Below, one piece after another: positions 7,179 through 16,705 of a stretch of DNA of 34,343 nucleotides. Location: assembly GCA_905236235.1 (NCBI GenBank), contig CAJOPA010000110.1, forward strand, positions 1-34,343, in the 5' to 3' direction. The notes under the pieces were generated by a model that saw nothing but the letters and a program-made list of their open reading frames with translations, made no database searches and had not been told where the DNA came from. Both the position numbers and the translations under genes were made by a program. The DNA is from an uncultured Eubacterium sp. (GTDB taxonomy: Bacteria > Bacillota > Clostridia > Lachnospirales > Lachnospiraceae). Each line of letters begins with the position of its first letter. Position 1 is the stretch's first letter.

Positions 7179-8183
7179 GTGACAGTTCGTGAAGAGATCG
7201 AAGAAAGAGAAAAACAGATACTAAGCCCGTATGCCGCGCGAAGCGTGGACAGTGTCGGCAGGGACGTTTCGGAGGAGCCTTGTGACCTTCGGCCGGCGTA
7301 TCAGCGGGACCGGGACAGAATCTTGCATTGCAAGGCATTCCGGCGGATGAAGCACAAGACGCAGGTCTTTTTTTCTCCCAAGGGAGATCATTACCGTACG
7401 CGGCTTACCCATACGCTGGAGGTATCGCAGATCGCGAGAACCATGTCCAAAGCGCTCAAATTAAATGAAGATTTAACAGAAGCGATCGCCTTGGGGCATG
7501 ATCTGGGGCATACGCCGTTCGGACATTCCGGCGAGCGGGTCCTTAATGAATTGTGTGAGGACGGTTTCAAACATCACGAGCAGAGTGTGCGCATCGTGGA
7601 GAAGCTTGAAAAGGACGGCGAGGGGTTAAACCTCACCGTGGAAGTCAGAAACGGCATCTTAAATCACAAGACCGGCGGCAAGGCCATGACCCTTGAGGGG
7701 GATGTGGTGCGTTTCGCTGATAAGATCGCCTATATCCATCATGATGCGGATGATGCCATTCGCGCAGGACTCTTGACGGAGGAGGATATTCCCGGAGAGC
7801 TTCGTGCGATCTTGGGGCAGAACTGTAAAGACCGGTTAAATTATCTGATCCATGACGTGATCGCTTCAAGCCTCGGAAAGCCTGAGATCCGCATGGCCGA
7901 GGAGACCTATCGGGCCATGATGGATTTTCGCCAATATATGTTTGATAATGTTTACAAGCACCCTTCCACCATTCGCGAGGAGAAAAAGGCCCAGGATCTG
8001 TTGCGCTTTCTTTTCCGATATTATATGGAGAGCCCCCGGCAGATGCCGGAGCTTTATACCGGCATGATCGCGCGGGGCGAAAAGCAGGACCGGGTTGTAT
8101 GTGACTATATTTCCGGGATGACGGATCAGTTTGCCATGGATACCTATCGCAGACTGACCATTCCCAACCATTGGAGCGTGTGA
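7179..8183 (+). CDS. dgt: dGTPase-like HD-domain deoxynucleotide triphosphohydrolase
   Basis: The 334-residue protein of the HD superfamily hydrolyses dNTPs (classically dGTP) to deoxynucleoside and triphosphate. Metal-binding residues are H78 (RLTHTLEV), H107-D108 (LGHDLGHTPFGH) and a later Asp in the region YIHHDADDAI. The opening TVREEIEEREKQILSPYAA is the usual start of Firmicute homologues. GTG 7179 is chosen for that reason and because AAGAGG (7166-7171) lies seven nucleotides upstream; an in-frame ATG at 7155 is the alternative. It is the first gene of a run that continues with dnaG 21 nt later, linking dNTP pool control with replication genes. Substrate range in these Dgt-like proteins varies. 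Confidence 0.92.
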   Translation: MTVREEIEEREKQILSPYAARSVDSVGRDVSEEPCDLRPAYQRDRDRILHCKAFRRMKHKTQVFFSPKGDHYRTRLTHTLEVSQIARTMSKALKLNEDLTEAIALGHDLGHTPFGHSGERVLNELCEDGFKHHEQSVRIVEKLEKDGEGLNLTVEVRNGILNHKTGGKAMTLEGDVVRFADKIAYIHHDADDAIRAGLLTEEDIPGELRAILGQNCKDRLNYLIHDVIASSLGKPEIRMAEETYRAMMDFRQYMFDNVYKHPSTIREEKKAQDLLRFLFRYYMESPRQMPELYTGMIARGEKQDRVVCDYISGMTDQFAMDTYRRLTIPNHWSV

Positions 8184-8204
8184 TGCGGACGGGGGAAAAG
8201 GCAA

Positions 8205-9989
8205 ATGCCGTATATCAGTGATGAGCTTAAGGAGCAGATCCTTTCTTCGACGGATGTCGTCGACGTGATCTCCGACTATGTCAATTTAACGCGCAAAGGC
8301 GCCAATTACTGGGGACTGTGCCCGTTTCACGGGGAGAAGACCCCTTCCTTTTCCGTGTCTTCCGCCAAGCAGATCTACTACTGCTTTGGTTGCCACAAAG
8401 GGGGAGACAGTGTTCGATTTCTCATGGAATATGATAATATGTCTTTTCCGGAGGCCATGGCGCATCTGGCGGCCAAGGCCGGCATAGAGATCCCGGAGAG
8501 TGAGGAGCGCCCGCGGGACAGGAAGCTTGCGGACAAAAAGACCCGGCTCTTTGAGATCCAAAAACAGGCAGCGGCGTTTTATTATAGGCAGCTTCGGCAG
8601 CCCGGCGGAGAGACGGGGATGCGGTATTTTGAAAAAAGGCAGCTGACGCCGGAACTCATGCACCGGTTTGGACTGGGCTACGCGCCCAAGGCCATGGATG
8701 CACTCTACCGGCATTTAAAGGAGCAGGGTTTCAGCGATGCGGAGTTAAAGGACTCCGGTCTGGTGCAGTTTGATGAAAAGCGCGGGGCGCATGATAAGTT
8801 TTTCAATCGTGTCATGTTTCCCATCATGAATGCCAACAATAAGGTGATCGCCTTCGGCGGGCGTGTGCTGGGCGACGGAGAACCCAAGTATCTCAATTCG
8901 CCCGAGACGCCGATCTTTGAAAAGAGCAGAAACCTTTACGGCCTGCATTTGGCCAGGAAAAGCCGGGAACAATCCTTCATCCTTTGTGAAGGCTATATGG
9001 ACGTGATCGCCCTGCATCAGGGGGGATTTGATCATGCCGTTGCTTCGCTGGGGACGGCTTTTACCGGGGAACATGCCCTGCTTATGAAACGGTTTCGAAG
9101 GGATACGGTGTATCTGTGCTATGATTCCGACAGCGCGGGTACGAAGGCGGCCCTAAGAGCCATACCGATGCTGCGCGACGCGGGATTTAAAGTCCGCGTG
9201 ATCCATATGGAACCTTACAAGGACCCGGATGAATTTTTGAAAAACGAGGGTCCGGAGGCATTTCAGGAAAGGATCAAAGAGGCGGAAAACGGATTTTTGT
9301 TTGAAATACGCATGGACGCGCAGAGTCATACTTTGACGGATCCTGACGAGATGGCTGCATTTGAAAACCGTACGGCGCAAAAACTCAGTGAGATCGCGGA
9401 CGCTTTCCAAAGGGAAAATTACATCAAAGAGGTCCTGCGGATCTACGAGATCCCCGAGCGGACGCTACGGGACATGGTGGGTGCGCATGCACTCTCCGGC
9501 GGCGGAGACAGCCTGTACAAAAAGCCCGTTACACTCGAGGAAAAACCACGTCGGGAAAAAGGCAAAGCCGGGGTGATCGAGGCTTCCCAACGCATCCTTT
9601 TAACGTGGCTGAGCGAGGAGCCGGAGATCTATCATAAGATCAAGGATCACCTTCTTCCACAGGATTTTGAGGGGGAGGATTTTCAAAGTGTCGCTGCCCA
9701 GGTTTACAGGCAGATCGCCGAGGAAGGGAAGGTGTCGCCGGGTAGGATCGTGATGCGATCGGAGGAAGAAGGGGGCGATGCCGACAGACGTTCCGGTATG
9801 TTTTTTGGGGAATCCCAATCGGATCTGTCGGAGGCCGAAAAGGCCAAGGCCCTGAAGGAAACGGTGATCAGGATCAAGGAAAACGCGCTGGCGCGCAATG
9901 AGGAGGCCGGACAATCGGATCTGGCGGCGCTTGCGCAGTATATGGAAGAAAAGAAGCAATTGGACGCACTTCGCAAAATACAATTTTAA
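8205..9989 (+). CDS. dnaG: DNA primase
   Basis: The 594-residue primase makes RNA primers for DNA replication. The N-terminal zinc-binding domain shows C39, H42, C60 and C63 (CPFH and YCFGC). The RNA-polymerase core has [19 protein letters not shown] (217-235). The TOPRIM motif has E262 in CEGYMD and the acidic pair in [11 protein letters not shown] (306-316). The C-terminal part, expected to bind the DnaB helicase, is less conserved. Start ATG 8205 follows a G-rich ribosome site. It is followed after 11 nt by rpoD, the classic macromolecular synthesis arrangement. Confidence 0.97.
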   Translation: MPYISDELKEQILSSTDVVDVISDYVNLTRKGANYWGLCPFHGEKTPSFSVSSAKQIYYCFGCHKGGDSVRFLMEYDNMSFPEAMAHLAAKAGIEIPESEERPRDRKLADKKTRLFEIQKQAAAFYYRQLRQPGGETGMRYFEKRQLTPELMHRFGLGYAPKAMDALYRHLKEQGFSDAELKDSGLVQFDEKRGAHDKFFNRVMFPIMNANNKVIAFGGRVLGDGEPKYLNSPETPIFEKSRNLYGLHLARKSREQSFILCEGYMDVIALHQGGFDHAVASLGTAFTGEHALLMKRFRRDTVYLCYDSDSAGTKAALRAIPMLRDAGFKVRVIHMEPYKDPDEFLKNEGPEAFQERIKEAENGFLFEIRMDAQSHTLTDPDEMAAFENRTAQKLSEIADAFQRENYIKEVLRIYEIPERTLRDMVGAHALSGGGDSLYKKPVTLEEKPRREKGKAGVIEASQRILLTWLSEEPEIYHKIKDHLLPQDFEGEDFQSVAAQVYRQIAEEGKVSPGRIVMRSEEEGGDADRRSGMFFGESQSDLSEAEKAKALKETVIRIKENALARNEEAGQSDLAALAQYMEEKKQLDALRKIQF

Positions 9990-10000
9990 GGAGAATGAAT

Positions 10001-11311
10001 ATGGCGGATAAAGATTTGGACATGAAAACGTTTGCAGAGAAGCTCCCGGAGTTTCTGGAATACATCCAGGCGAAAAAGGGCAATGAGATCATGTACTCGG
10101 ATATCAATGATTATTTCCGGGGAATGGAGATCGGTGAAAATGAGATGGAAAGTATCCTGGAGTACCTGGATGCCAAGGGTGTGGACGTGATCCACGAGGA
10201 ATCCGAGATCCGGGAACCCGATGCGGAGGAGCTCGAGATTGATGTCGCACTCGATCTTCCGGGACTGGAGCTGGATGATATTGATGATGCGGATATGGAT
10301 CAGATCGCCGAAGAGGAAGAGGTGGATCTGAAAAACATCGACCTCTCCGTGCCGGAGGGCATCAGCATTGAAGATCCGGTACGCATGTATTTAAAAGAGA
10401 TCGGCAAGGTGGCCCTTTTGACGGCCGACGAGGAGATCGAACTGGCCAAGGATATGGAGGCAGGTGCCGCCGCTGTGGAGAAATTGCCGCAGCTTAAGGC
10501 CGAGCTTGAGGCGGAAGGTCTTTCCGACAAAAAGAAAAAAGCGCTTACCAAGGAGATCGCAGAGCTTGAAGAAGCCGAGAGAAAGGGTGCGGAAGCGAAG
10601 CAGAAGCTTGCGGAGGCCAACCTTCGTCTTGTTGTATCCATTGCCAAGCGTTATGTGGGCCGTGGCATGCTTTTCCTCGATCTGATCCAGGAAGGAAACC
10701 TCGGACTCTTAAAGGCAGTCGAAAAGTTTGATTATCAGAAGGGATATAAGTTTTCCACCTATGCGACCTGGTGGATCCGTCAGGCCATCACCCGCGCCAT
10801 TGCGGATCAGGCCCGTACGATCCGTATCCCCGTGCATATGGTGGAAACCATCAACAAGCTGATCCGCGTGTCGAGACAGCTTTTACAGGAACTTGGCAGG
10901 GAGCCCCTTCCGGAGGAGATCGCGGATGAGATGGGCATTCCGGTGGAGCGCGTGCGCGAGATCTTAAAGATCAGCCAGGAGCCGGTATCTCTGGAGACTC
11001 CGATCGGCGAGGAAGAGGATTCCCATTTGGGAGATTTTATCCAGGACGAAAACGTGCCCGTACCGCCTGAGGCAGCGGCTGCACGTTTGTTAAACGAACA
11101 GTTGAGTGAAGTATTGGAGACGTTGACGGAGAGAGAGCAGAGGGTGCTGCGCCTGCGCTTTGGCCTGGACGACGGCAAGGCCCGGACACTCGAAGAGGTT
11201 GGACGGGAGTTTAATGTTACCCGTGAGCGTATCCGTCAGATCGAGGCAAAAGCCCTTCGCAAGCTTCGTCATCCCTCGAGGAGCCGCAAACTTCGTGATT
11301 ACCTTGAATAA
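10001..11311 (+). CDS. rpoD: Primary RNA polymerase sigma factor (RpoD/SigA)
   Basis: The 436-residue housekeeping sigma factor directs RNA polymerase to promoters. Order of regions: 1.1-like acidic N-terminus (to about residue 105), 1.2 ([12 protein letters not shown]), region 2 ([20 protein letters not shown], then [20 protein letters not shown]), region 3, and region 4 with the helix-turn-helix ending in [23 protein letters not shown] 10001 is preferred over ATG 9995 because AAGGAG (9988-9993) is seven nucleotides from 10001 but only one from 9995. The ribosome site overlaps the dnaG stop, so the two are probably coupled. A charged Lys/Glu-rich stretch (about 155-195) sits between regions 1.2 and 2. 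Confidence 0.97.
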   Translation: MADKDLDMKTFAEKLPEFLEYIQAKKGNEIMYSDINDYFRGMEIGENEMESILEYLDAKGVDVIHEESEIREPDAEELEIDVALDLPGLELDDIDDADMDQIAEEEEVDLKNIDLSVPEGISIEDPVRMYLKEIGKVALLTADEEIELAKDMEAGAAAVEKLPQLKAELEAEGLSDKKKKALTKEIAELEEAERKGAEAKQKLAEANLRLVVSIAKRYVGRGMLFLDLIQEGNLGLLKAVEKFDYQKGYKFSTYATWWIRQAITRAIADQARTIRIPVHMVETINKLIRVSRQLLQELGREPLPEEIADEMGIPVERVREILKISQEPVSLETPIGEEEDSHLGDFIQDENVPVPPEAAAARLLNEQLSEVLETLTEREQRVLRLRFGLDDGKARTLEEVGREFNVTRERIRQIEAKALRKLRHPSRSRKLRDYLE

Positions 11312-12083
11312 TTTAAATCAAAACTTAAAATTACCGGAACTTTCGGAAAGAATGCAGGCGATCTGCGCCATGGTCCCGGAGGACACCTTTGTGGTGGACG
11401 TGGGTACGGACCATGGCTATGTGCCGGCGTGGCTGGTCGGTACGGGCAGATGCGTGGGCGGCGCGGCGCTGGATGTGCGTCCGGGGCCGCTTTCCAAGGC
11501 GGTAGAGACCATGGAGATCTGCGGACTTACAGACCGCGTGGACTGCCTTTTGTCGGACGGGCTTAAGGAGTATACCGCCGCGCAGGCGGATCACGCAGCC
11601 CCTACGACCCTTGTGATCGCCGGGATGGGAGGCAATCTGATCTGCCGGATCCTTGCGGAGGATCCGGCAAAGACAAAGTCTTTTGCCACGTTCATTCTCG
11701 AGCCGCAATCGGACGTGTGGAAGGTGCGACAGATTCTTCTCGGACTTGGCTATGTCATTGCGGATGAGGACATGGTGGAAGAGGAGGGCAAGTATTACCC
11801 CATTCTTTTTGCGAAGGCCCAAGGCAAAGACACGCTTTCGGCGGAAAGGATCGAGCTGTCGCAGACGACGGAAAGAGCGCAGGCAACGACCGAAGAGATC
11901 TACGGACCCGTTCTTTTGCAAAAGAAACATCCCGTGCTTTTGCAATTTTTGCAAAAAGAGGAGCGGGAGCTTACCAAGATCATGGCGCAGGTTGCAAAAG
12001 CCGGCGCAGCGCAGAGAACGGAAGAGATTACAGAACGTCTTGCGAAGAACCGCAAGGCGCAGGAGAAAGTTCAGGAAAAGTAA
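11304..12083 (+). CDS. trmK: tRNA (adenine-22-N1)-methyltransferase TrmK
   Basis: SAM-dependent methyltransferase of the TrmK (YqfN) family, which makes m1A22 in tRNA. The SAM-binding motif [11 protein letters not shown] is at about residues 31-41, and IAGMGGNLI follows as the catalytic-region motif. The start is uncertain. The conserved opening [13 protein letters not shown] should be included, so I place it at TTG 11304, which overlaps the last codons of rpoD and would be translated by coupling; the alternative is ATG 11352. Position between rpoD and a nif3-like gene matches Bacillus sigA-yqfN-yqfO. The C-terminal region is Lys/Glu-rich and probably coiled coil, as in TrmK. Confidence 0.88.
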   Translation: MNNLNQNLKLPELSERMQAICAMVPEDTFVVDVGTDHGYVPAWLVGTGRCVGGAALDVRPGPLSKAVETMEICGLTDRVDCLLSDGLKEYTAAQADHAAPTTLVIAGMGGNLICRILAEDPAKTKSFATFILEPQSDVWKVRQILLGLGYVIADEDMVEEEGKYYPILFAKAQGKDTLSAERIELSQTTERAQATTEEIYGPVLLQKKHPVLLQFLQKEERELTKIMAQVAKAGAAQRTEEITERLAKNRKAQEKVQEK

Positions 12084-12094
12084 GGGGGGAGTCT

Positions 12095-12883
12095 ATGCAA
12101 TTACAAAGTCTTTTGGATGTGTTGGAGCGGGATTATCCGCTTGAGGATGCCGACAGCTGGGATCTGGAGAATGTCGGCCTGCAGGTGGGCAGTCGCGACA
12201 GGGACGTACACCGGATCTACCTGGCACTCGATGCCACGGAGGAAGTGATCGCGGATGCGGTTGAAAAGAAGGCCGATCTGTTACTGACGCATCATCCCAT
12301 GATTTTTGGCGGTATCCGCAAGGTAAATACGGATACTACGGTAGGGCGCAGGATCCTGACCCTGGCCGCGAAGGATATCTCCTATTACGCCATGCATACG
12401 AATTATGATATGCACAGGATGGGAGCACTCGCCGCAGAGCGGATTTCTCTGAAGGATGCGGAGATCCTCGAAGAGATCTATGAGCGTAACGGACAGCCGA
12501 TAGGGTATGGGAGGATCGGAAAGCTTCCATCCAAAATGTCCGTGAAAGACGTTTGTGAACTGATAAAATTAAATTTTCATTTAAGCAATGTGAAAGTTTT
12601 TGGTAGTATGCAATGCATGGTAGAAAGAGTGGCGATCAGCCCGGGATCCGGCAAGAGCATGATTGATATTGCCCTGCAAAAAGATGCGGAACTTTTGATC
12701 ACGGGAGATATCGACCATCATGACGGGATCGATGCCCGCCAGGAGGGGTTATGCATCATTGACGCCGGCCATTACGGGCTGGAGCATATTTTTGTGGAGG
12801 ATATGGCGGCTTATCTTTCGGAGCGTTTTCCGGAGACAGAGATCATCCGTGCGCCGCATGAGGAACCGTTTTCAGTGGTATAA
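12095..12883 (+). CDS. Nif3-like dinuclear metal protein (DUF34/NIF3)
   Basis: The 262-residue protein of the Nif3/YbgI/YqfO family binds two metal ions. Visible ligand motifs are LLTHHPMIF (H66, H67) and the C-terminal TGDIDHHDGIDA with GHYGLEHIF. It is the short form, without the roughly 110-residue insert of Bacillus YqfO. The family is often annotated GTP cyclohydrolase I type 2, but that activity is not well established; a cyclohydrolase-like or metal-related role is all that can be said. It follows trmK by 11 nt, with GGGGGAG as ribosome site. Confidence 0.9.
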   Translation: MQLQSLLDVLERDYPLEDADSWDLENVGLQVGSRDRDVHRIYLALDATEEVIADAVEKKADLLLTHHPMIFGGIRKVNTDTTVGRRILTLAAKDISYYAMHTNYDMHRMGALAAERISLKDAEILEEIYERNGQPIGYGRIGKLPSKMSVKDVCELIKLNFHLSNVKVFGSMQCMVERVAISPGSGKSMIDIALQKDAELLITGDIDHHDGIDARQEGLCIIDAGHYGLEHIFVEDMAAYLSERFPETEIIRAPHEEPFSVV

Positions 12884-12899
12884 AATTAGGAGGTATGTT

Positions 12900-14558
12900 A
12901 TGGACACGATCAAGATGACATTTCAGGGGGAAACAAGGGAATACCCCGTGGGGATCACGTTTGGGGAGATCGCACGGGATTTTCAAGACCGTTATCGGGA
13001 CGAGATCATGCTCGCCTTGATCAACAATCGGCCGCGGGAGCTGTTTAAGACGGCGGATAAGGGCGGAGAGATCAGCTTTTTGACCATGGCGGATTCCGAG
13101 GGAATGCGCACCTATCGCAGGAGTGTTACGTTTTTGATGCTCTATGCCGCAAGAAAAATAAATCCCGACACGGATATCCGCGTGATGCGGTCCATGGGAC
13201 AGGGATTTTACTGTGAGATCACGAAGGAGTGCGGGGTGCCGCAGGATGAAGCCCAACTTGCAAAGATCAAAGAAGAGATGCAAAAGGCCGTAGAGGCGGA
13301 TCTCCCCATCCATAAGACTTCCATGAACAACGGCAAAGCCCGGGAGATGTTCCGGGAAAACGGTATGCCGGATAAGGACAGGCTCCTTAAATACCGTCGT
13401 GTTTCCAAGGTCAACATCTATGAACTTGATGGCTACTATGATTACTATTACGGATTCATGGTGGGAAGCACCGGTGTATTAAAGCATTTTGATTTACAGC
13501 TCTACAAAGAGGGCTTTATGCTGCTGTTTCCTTCGATGCTCGACACCTCCAAGGTGGCACCGTTAAAGTCCCTGCCCAAGATCCATGCGACGCTTTCCGA
13601 GACCAACAGCTGGTCCAAGAGCCTGCGTACGGCGACGGTGGCGGGATTAAACGAAAAGATTGCCTCCGGAGAGATGCAGCACCTGATCCTGGTGCAGGAA
13701 GCTTTGATGGAAAAAAAGATCTCCGAGATCGCATCGACCATTGCCGGGGACAGACGCATCAAATTTATCATGATCGCAGGACCCAGTTCTTCCGGGAAGA
13801 CCACCTTTGCCAACCGGCTTTCCGTACAGCTCTCCGCGCAGGGATTGCGGCCGCATCTGATCTCCCTGGATGATTTCTTTGTCAACCGTGACGATATGAT
13901 CCCGGGCCCTGACGGCAAACTGGATTTTGAGGCTTTGGAAGCACTCGATCTCGTGGAATTGAACCGTTGCATGACGGCGCTGCTTGACGGTGAGGAAGTG
14001 TCTATGCCGACGTTTAATTTTAAAACCGGAAGCCGCGAATACAACGGCAACTTCCTTCGCCTTGACGAGGGCGATGTCCTGGTGATCGAGGGCATCCACG
14101 GCTTAAATGAAAAGCTTTCGCCTTCCGTAAGCAAGGAACAGAAATATAAGATCTATATCAGTGCGCTGTCGCAGATCCATATCGATGAAAACAACTGCAT
14201 GTCCACCACGGACGGTAGATTGCTTCGAAGGATCATTCGTGATGCGCGGACCCGCGGAACGGGAGCAAGAGATACCATTGCGAGATGGCCTTCGGTACGT
14301 GCCGGTGAGGAAAACCATATCTTCCCCTTCCAGGAGGATGCGGATGTGATCTTTAACTCCGCCCTGATCTATGAGCTGGCGGTGTTGAAAGTCTACGCGG
14401 AGCCGCTTTTGTGGGGGATTCCGGATGATTGCGCCGAGTACACCGAGGCTAAGAGACTGTTAAAGCTTTTGGACTATGTGCTGCCCTATCCTTCGGATAT
14501 GATCAACCACAATTCCATTATCCGTGAATTTGCCGGCGGAAGCTGTTTTAACGTCTAA
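12900..14558 (+). CDS. Uridine-kinase-like nucleoside kinase with N-terminal TGS and ThrRS-like domains
   Basis: The 552-residue protein starts at ATG 12900 with AGGAGG six nucleotides upstream. Residues 1-60 resemble a TGS domain, about 60-210 resemble the second additional domain of threonyl-tRNA synthetase, and about 285-552 form a phosphoribulokinase/uridine kinase domain. The P-loop is GPSSSGKT (294-301), followed by LISLDDFFVNRDD and the lid-region motif RRIIRDARTRGTGARDTI. It probably phosphorylates a nucleoside, but substrate is not evident and the N-terminal part suggests a regulatory or RNA-related link. This fusion is common in Firmicutes and Bacteroidetes. It is the last gene of the dgt-dnaG-rpoD run; no strong terminator hairpin follows. 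Confidence 0.9.
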   Translation: MDTIKMTFQGETREYPVGITFGEIARDFQDRYRDEIMLALINNRPRELFKTADKGGEISFLTMADSEGMRTYRRSVTFLMLYAARKINPDTDIRVMRSMGQGFYCEITKECGVPQDEAQLAKIKEEMQKAVEADLPIHKTSMNNGKAREMFRENGMPDKDRLLKYRRVSKVNIYELDGYYDYYYGFMVGSTGVLKHFDLQLYKEGFMLLFPSMLDTSKVAPLKSLPKIHATLSETNSWSKSLRTATVAGLNEKIASGEMQHLILVQEALMEKKISEIASTIAGDRRIKFIMIAGPSSSGKTTFANRLSVQLSAQGLRPHLISLDDFFVNRDDMIPGPDGKLDFEALEALDLVELNRCMTALLDGEEVSMPTFNFKTGSREYNGNFLRLDEGDVLVIEGIHGLNEKLSPSVSKEQKYKIYISALSQIHIDENNCMSTTDGRLLRRIIRDARTRGTGARDTIARWPSVRAGEENHIFPFQEDADVIFNSALIYELAVLKVYAEPLLWGIPDDCAEYTEAKRLLKLLDYVLPYPSDMINHNSIIREFAGGSCFNV

Positions 14559-14602
14559 ATCTAAAATAAATCTAAAGAAAATCTGAAAAGATAATAACTC
14601 TG

Positions 14603-14631
14603 TTGACGGGGGCTTTCTTTTGGAGTACATT
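14603..14631 (+). promoter_or_regulatory. Promoter of the zinc-ribbon/DUF5685/J-domain operon
   Basis: TTGACG (14603-14608) and TACATT (14626-14631) are 17 nt apart. It lies in the only sizeable gap in this stretch and is followed about 60 nt later by AAGGAGG and a GTG start. Confidence 0.6.
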
Positions 14632-14694
14632 GATACTCGACTGATGGATATTTGCGGTCAGAGCGTCGTAAATGATGCAGAAAGGAGGCCCTCC

Positions 14695-15087
14695 GTGAGA
14701 GAGAAAATGGCAAGATTTATGATGGGACGATGTGGTGTGGATCAGTTATCCAGAGCGCTGACGATCTTAAGTCTCGTGTTCTTTCTGTTGTCCTTTACCG
14801 GGATTGCTGTATTTTACTGGTTGGCGATTGTCGTGCTTGTGATCGGTTATGCCAGGATCATGTCGCGCAATATCCCTAAGCGCTATCAGGAAAACATGAA
14901 GTATCTGCAGGCGACGGAGAAGCTTCGCACCGGGTATCGCCGGACGAAGACGCGCTTATCGCAGCGCAAGGTCTATCGGTTCTATCATTGTCCTTCCTGC
15001 AGGCAGACGGTACGTGTGCCCAAGGGCAAGGGACGGATCGCCATCACCTGTCCGAAGTGCAGGACGGAGTTTATCAAGAAGAGTTAA
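14695..15087 (+). CDS. Small two-helix membrane protein with C-terminal zinc ribbon
   Basis: The 130-residue protein starts at GTG 14695, six nucleotides behind AAGGAGG (14682-14688); an in-frame ATG at 14620 would lie on the promoter. Two hydrophobic segments (about 22-36 and 37-53) form a hairpin. A basic region (54-95) follows, then a zinc-ribbon-like pair CPSC (99-102) and CPKC (119-122) separated by a basic hairpin. I know no function for this arrangement. It is 13 nt upstream of a DUF5685 gene, which is followed by a J-domain gene, so it may be the membrane anchor or sensor of that group. Confidence 0.82.
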   Translation: MREKMARFMMGRCGVDQLSRALTILSLVFFLLSFTGIAVFYWLAIVVLVIGYARIMSRNIPKRYQENMKYLQATEKLRTGYRRTKTRLSQRKVYRFYHCPSCRQTVRVPKGKGRIAITCPKCRTEFIKKS

Positions 15088-15100
15088 ATCGGGTGAGTAG

Positions 15101-15958
15101 ATGTTCGGATATGTCAATATCAACAAAAACGATCTGAGCAGAGAGGATTTTGAAACCTATCGATCCTATTATTGCGGACTGTGCCACGTTCTTCGCGACT
15201 ATGCGGGGGCGAAGGGACAGCTTTTATTAAATTATGATATGACATTTCTGATCATTCTTTTGACTGGGCTTTATGAGCCAAAGGACCGGGCGAGGAATTT
15301 TCGCTGCCCCTTACATCCTGCGCGCAGGCGCACCATGCGTGTCAATGAGATGACGTCCTATGCCGCGGATATGAATGTTCTTTTGTCCTATTACAGTTTT
15401 GCGGATGATGCGCAGGATGAGCATTCCATGTCCAAGCGGATGCTGATGAAGCTTTTTTCCAAGGATTATCGCAGGATCTTTATGACCTATCCCAGGCAGG
15501 CGGCTGCGGTTGAGAAGTACATCAGGCATCTTTCGGATGCCGAGAAGGTCTACGAGACCAATGTGGACAAGGTGGCGGGGCTGACCGGAGACATGCTGGC
15601 GGAGATTTTTTCCTACCGCAATGAGATGTGGTCGGAGGATCTGCGAACCCTGGGATTTTATCTCGGAAAGTTTATTTACATCATGGACGCCTATGATGAT
15701 ATCGACGAGGACTTAAAGGCCGGGCGATACAATGTGCTGGCGCAGACCAAGTCCGATAACCCCGGGGAGTTTGATACCATTGTCAAGCTTATGCTCATCA
15801 GTATGATGTCGGAGTGCGCCAAGGCATTTGAGCGTTTGCCGATCATCGAGCATGCGGACATTTTACGCAATATCCTTTATTCCGGTGTATGGAATAAATT
15901 CGAATATATTCAGTTTCGCAAAGCGAAACACAAGAAGACGGAAGAGAAGAGATCATGA
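15101..15958 (+). CDS. DUF5685-type protein with squalene/phytoene-synthase-like DxxxD motifs
   Basis: The 285-residue protein opens with [20 protein letters not shown] and continues [16 protein letters not shown], which I recognise from memory as DUF5685. No function is established to my knowledge. Two aspartate-rich motifs are seen: SFADDAQDE (residues 99-107, D102xxxD106) and DAYDDIDED (196-204, D200xxxD204) followed by GRYN (208-211). Between them [13 protein letters not shown] (158-170) and a [13 protein letters not shown] helix resemble the VAGxxG and LGxAxQxxNIxRD segments of squalene/phytoene synthases. That points to a class I isoprenoid-synthase fold. C25, C28 and C69 are extra cysteines. 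Its last four bases overlap the J-domain start (ATGA), implying coupled translation. Confidence 0.82.
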   Translation: MFGYVNINKNDLSREDFETYRSYYCGLCHVLRDYAGAKGQLLLNYDMTFLIILLTGLYEPKDRARNFRCPLHPARRRTMRVNEMTSYAADMNVLLSYYSFADDAQDEHSMSKRMLMKLFSKDYRRIFMTYPRQAAAVEKYIRHLSDAEKVYETNVDKVAGLTGDMLAEIFSYRNEMWSEDLRTLGFYLGKFIYIMDAYDDIDEDLKAGRYNVLAQTKSDNPGEFDTIVKLMLISMMSECAKAFERLPIIEHADILRNILYSGVWNKFEYIQFRKAKHKKTEEKRS

Positions 15959-16689
15959 GGAATCCTTATCAGGTCTTGGGCGTCAGTGAGAACGCCACGG
16001 ATGACCAGATCAAAAAGGCTTACAGAACATTAAGCCGCAAATATCATCCCGATGCCAATGTCAACAATCCCAATAAAGCGGAGGCAGAGGAACGTTTCAA
16101 GGAAGTGCAGCAGGCGTATGATACCATTATGCGGATCCGTCAGCACGGCGGGACGTATGAGGAGTATTCCCGCAGTCAGTCGGGCTACGGCGGCGGAGCT
16201 TCCGCCGGATACCGGTCGCAGGGCACAGGCTACGGCGATTTCGGAGGCTTTGGCGGATTCGGTGGTTTTGGCGGGTTCGGCGGTTTCGGTGACTTTGCCG
16301 GAGGTTCGAACAGCACGGCGAATGAGCCCAATGAGTTACGCGCGGCGGCGAATTACATCCGGTCCGGGCACTACAATGAGGCACTTCATGTGCTGCACAC
16401 CATGAATGAACGGACGTCCCGCTGGTATTACTACAGCGCCATGGCCAATGCCGGTGCGGGCAATAACGTGACGGCGCGAGAGCATGCCGAAAAGGCCGTG
16501 GAGATGGAGCCCAGCAATCAGGAGTATCGCAGATTGGCGCAGATGCTGTCCTATAACGGCAATTGGTACCAGAACATGGGACAGACCTATTCCAGGAATG
16601 TGACGACGGGGCCGGGGCTTTGTTCCACGTTGTGTTGTTTGAATGCATTGTGCTATTTCTTTGGAAATGGTATGATCTGTTGTATATAG
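15955..16689 (+). CDS. J-domain protein with Gly-Phe repeat, TPR-like region and Cys-rich tail
   Basis: The 244-residue protein has an N-terminal J domain (about 3-62) with the HPD motif (31-33), so it should stimulate an Hsp70 (DnaK) ATPase. A Gly/Ser/Tyr-rich stretch and a run of FGG repeats (96-112) form a G/F linker. Residues 125-200 look like two or three TPR-type helix pairs. The end (220-244) is hydrophobic with six cysteines (223, 227, 228, 233, 242, 243). It lacks the zinc centre and C-terminal substrate-binding domains of canonical DnaJ, so it is a specialised co-chaperone. It overlaps the upstream DUF5685 gene by four bases, suggesting that protein as a client or partner. Confidence 0.88.
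   Translation: MRNPYQVLGVSENATDDQIKKAYRTLSRKYHPDANVNNPNKAEAEERFKEVQQAYDTIMRIRQHGGTYEEYSRSQSGYGGGASAGYRSQGTGYGDFGGFGGFGGFGGFGGFGDFAGGSNSTANEPNELRAAANYIRSGHYNEALHVLHTMNERTSRWYYYSAMANAGAGNNVTAREHAEKAVEMEPSNQEYRRLAQMLSYNGNWYQNMGQTYSRNVTTGPGLCSTLCCLNALCYFFGNGMICCI
16240..16290 (+). repeat. 9-bp in-frame tandem repeat encoding FGG
   Basis: The unit TTY-GGN-GGN is repeated about 5.5 times with third-position variation. It encodes the Gly-Phe linker of the J-domain protein. The synonymous differences argue against very recent slippage. Confidence 0.8.
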
Positions 16690-16705
16690 GAAGGCAGGAT
16701 GTTTT

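Noticed and set aside
13502-14134. Minus-strand frame of 210 codons within the uridine-kinase-like gene
   Set aside because: Shadow of a well-supported gene; Ser/Arg-rich with no motif or start signal.
16240-16290. FGG tandem repeat as a phase-variation tract
   Set aside because: The unit is nine bases, so slippage would keep the frame, and the third positions vary between units.
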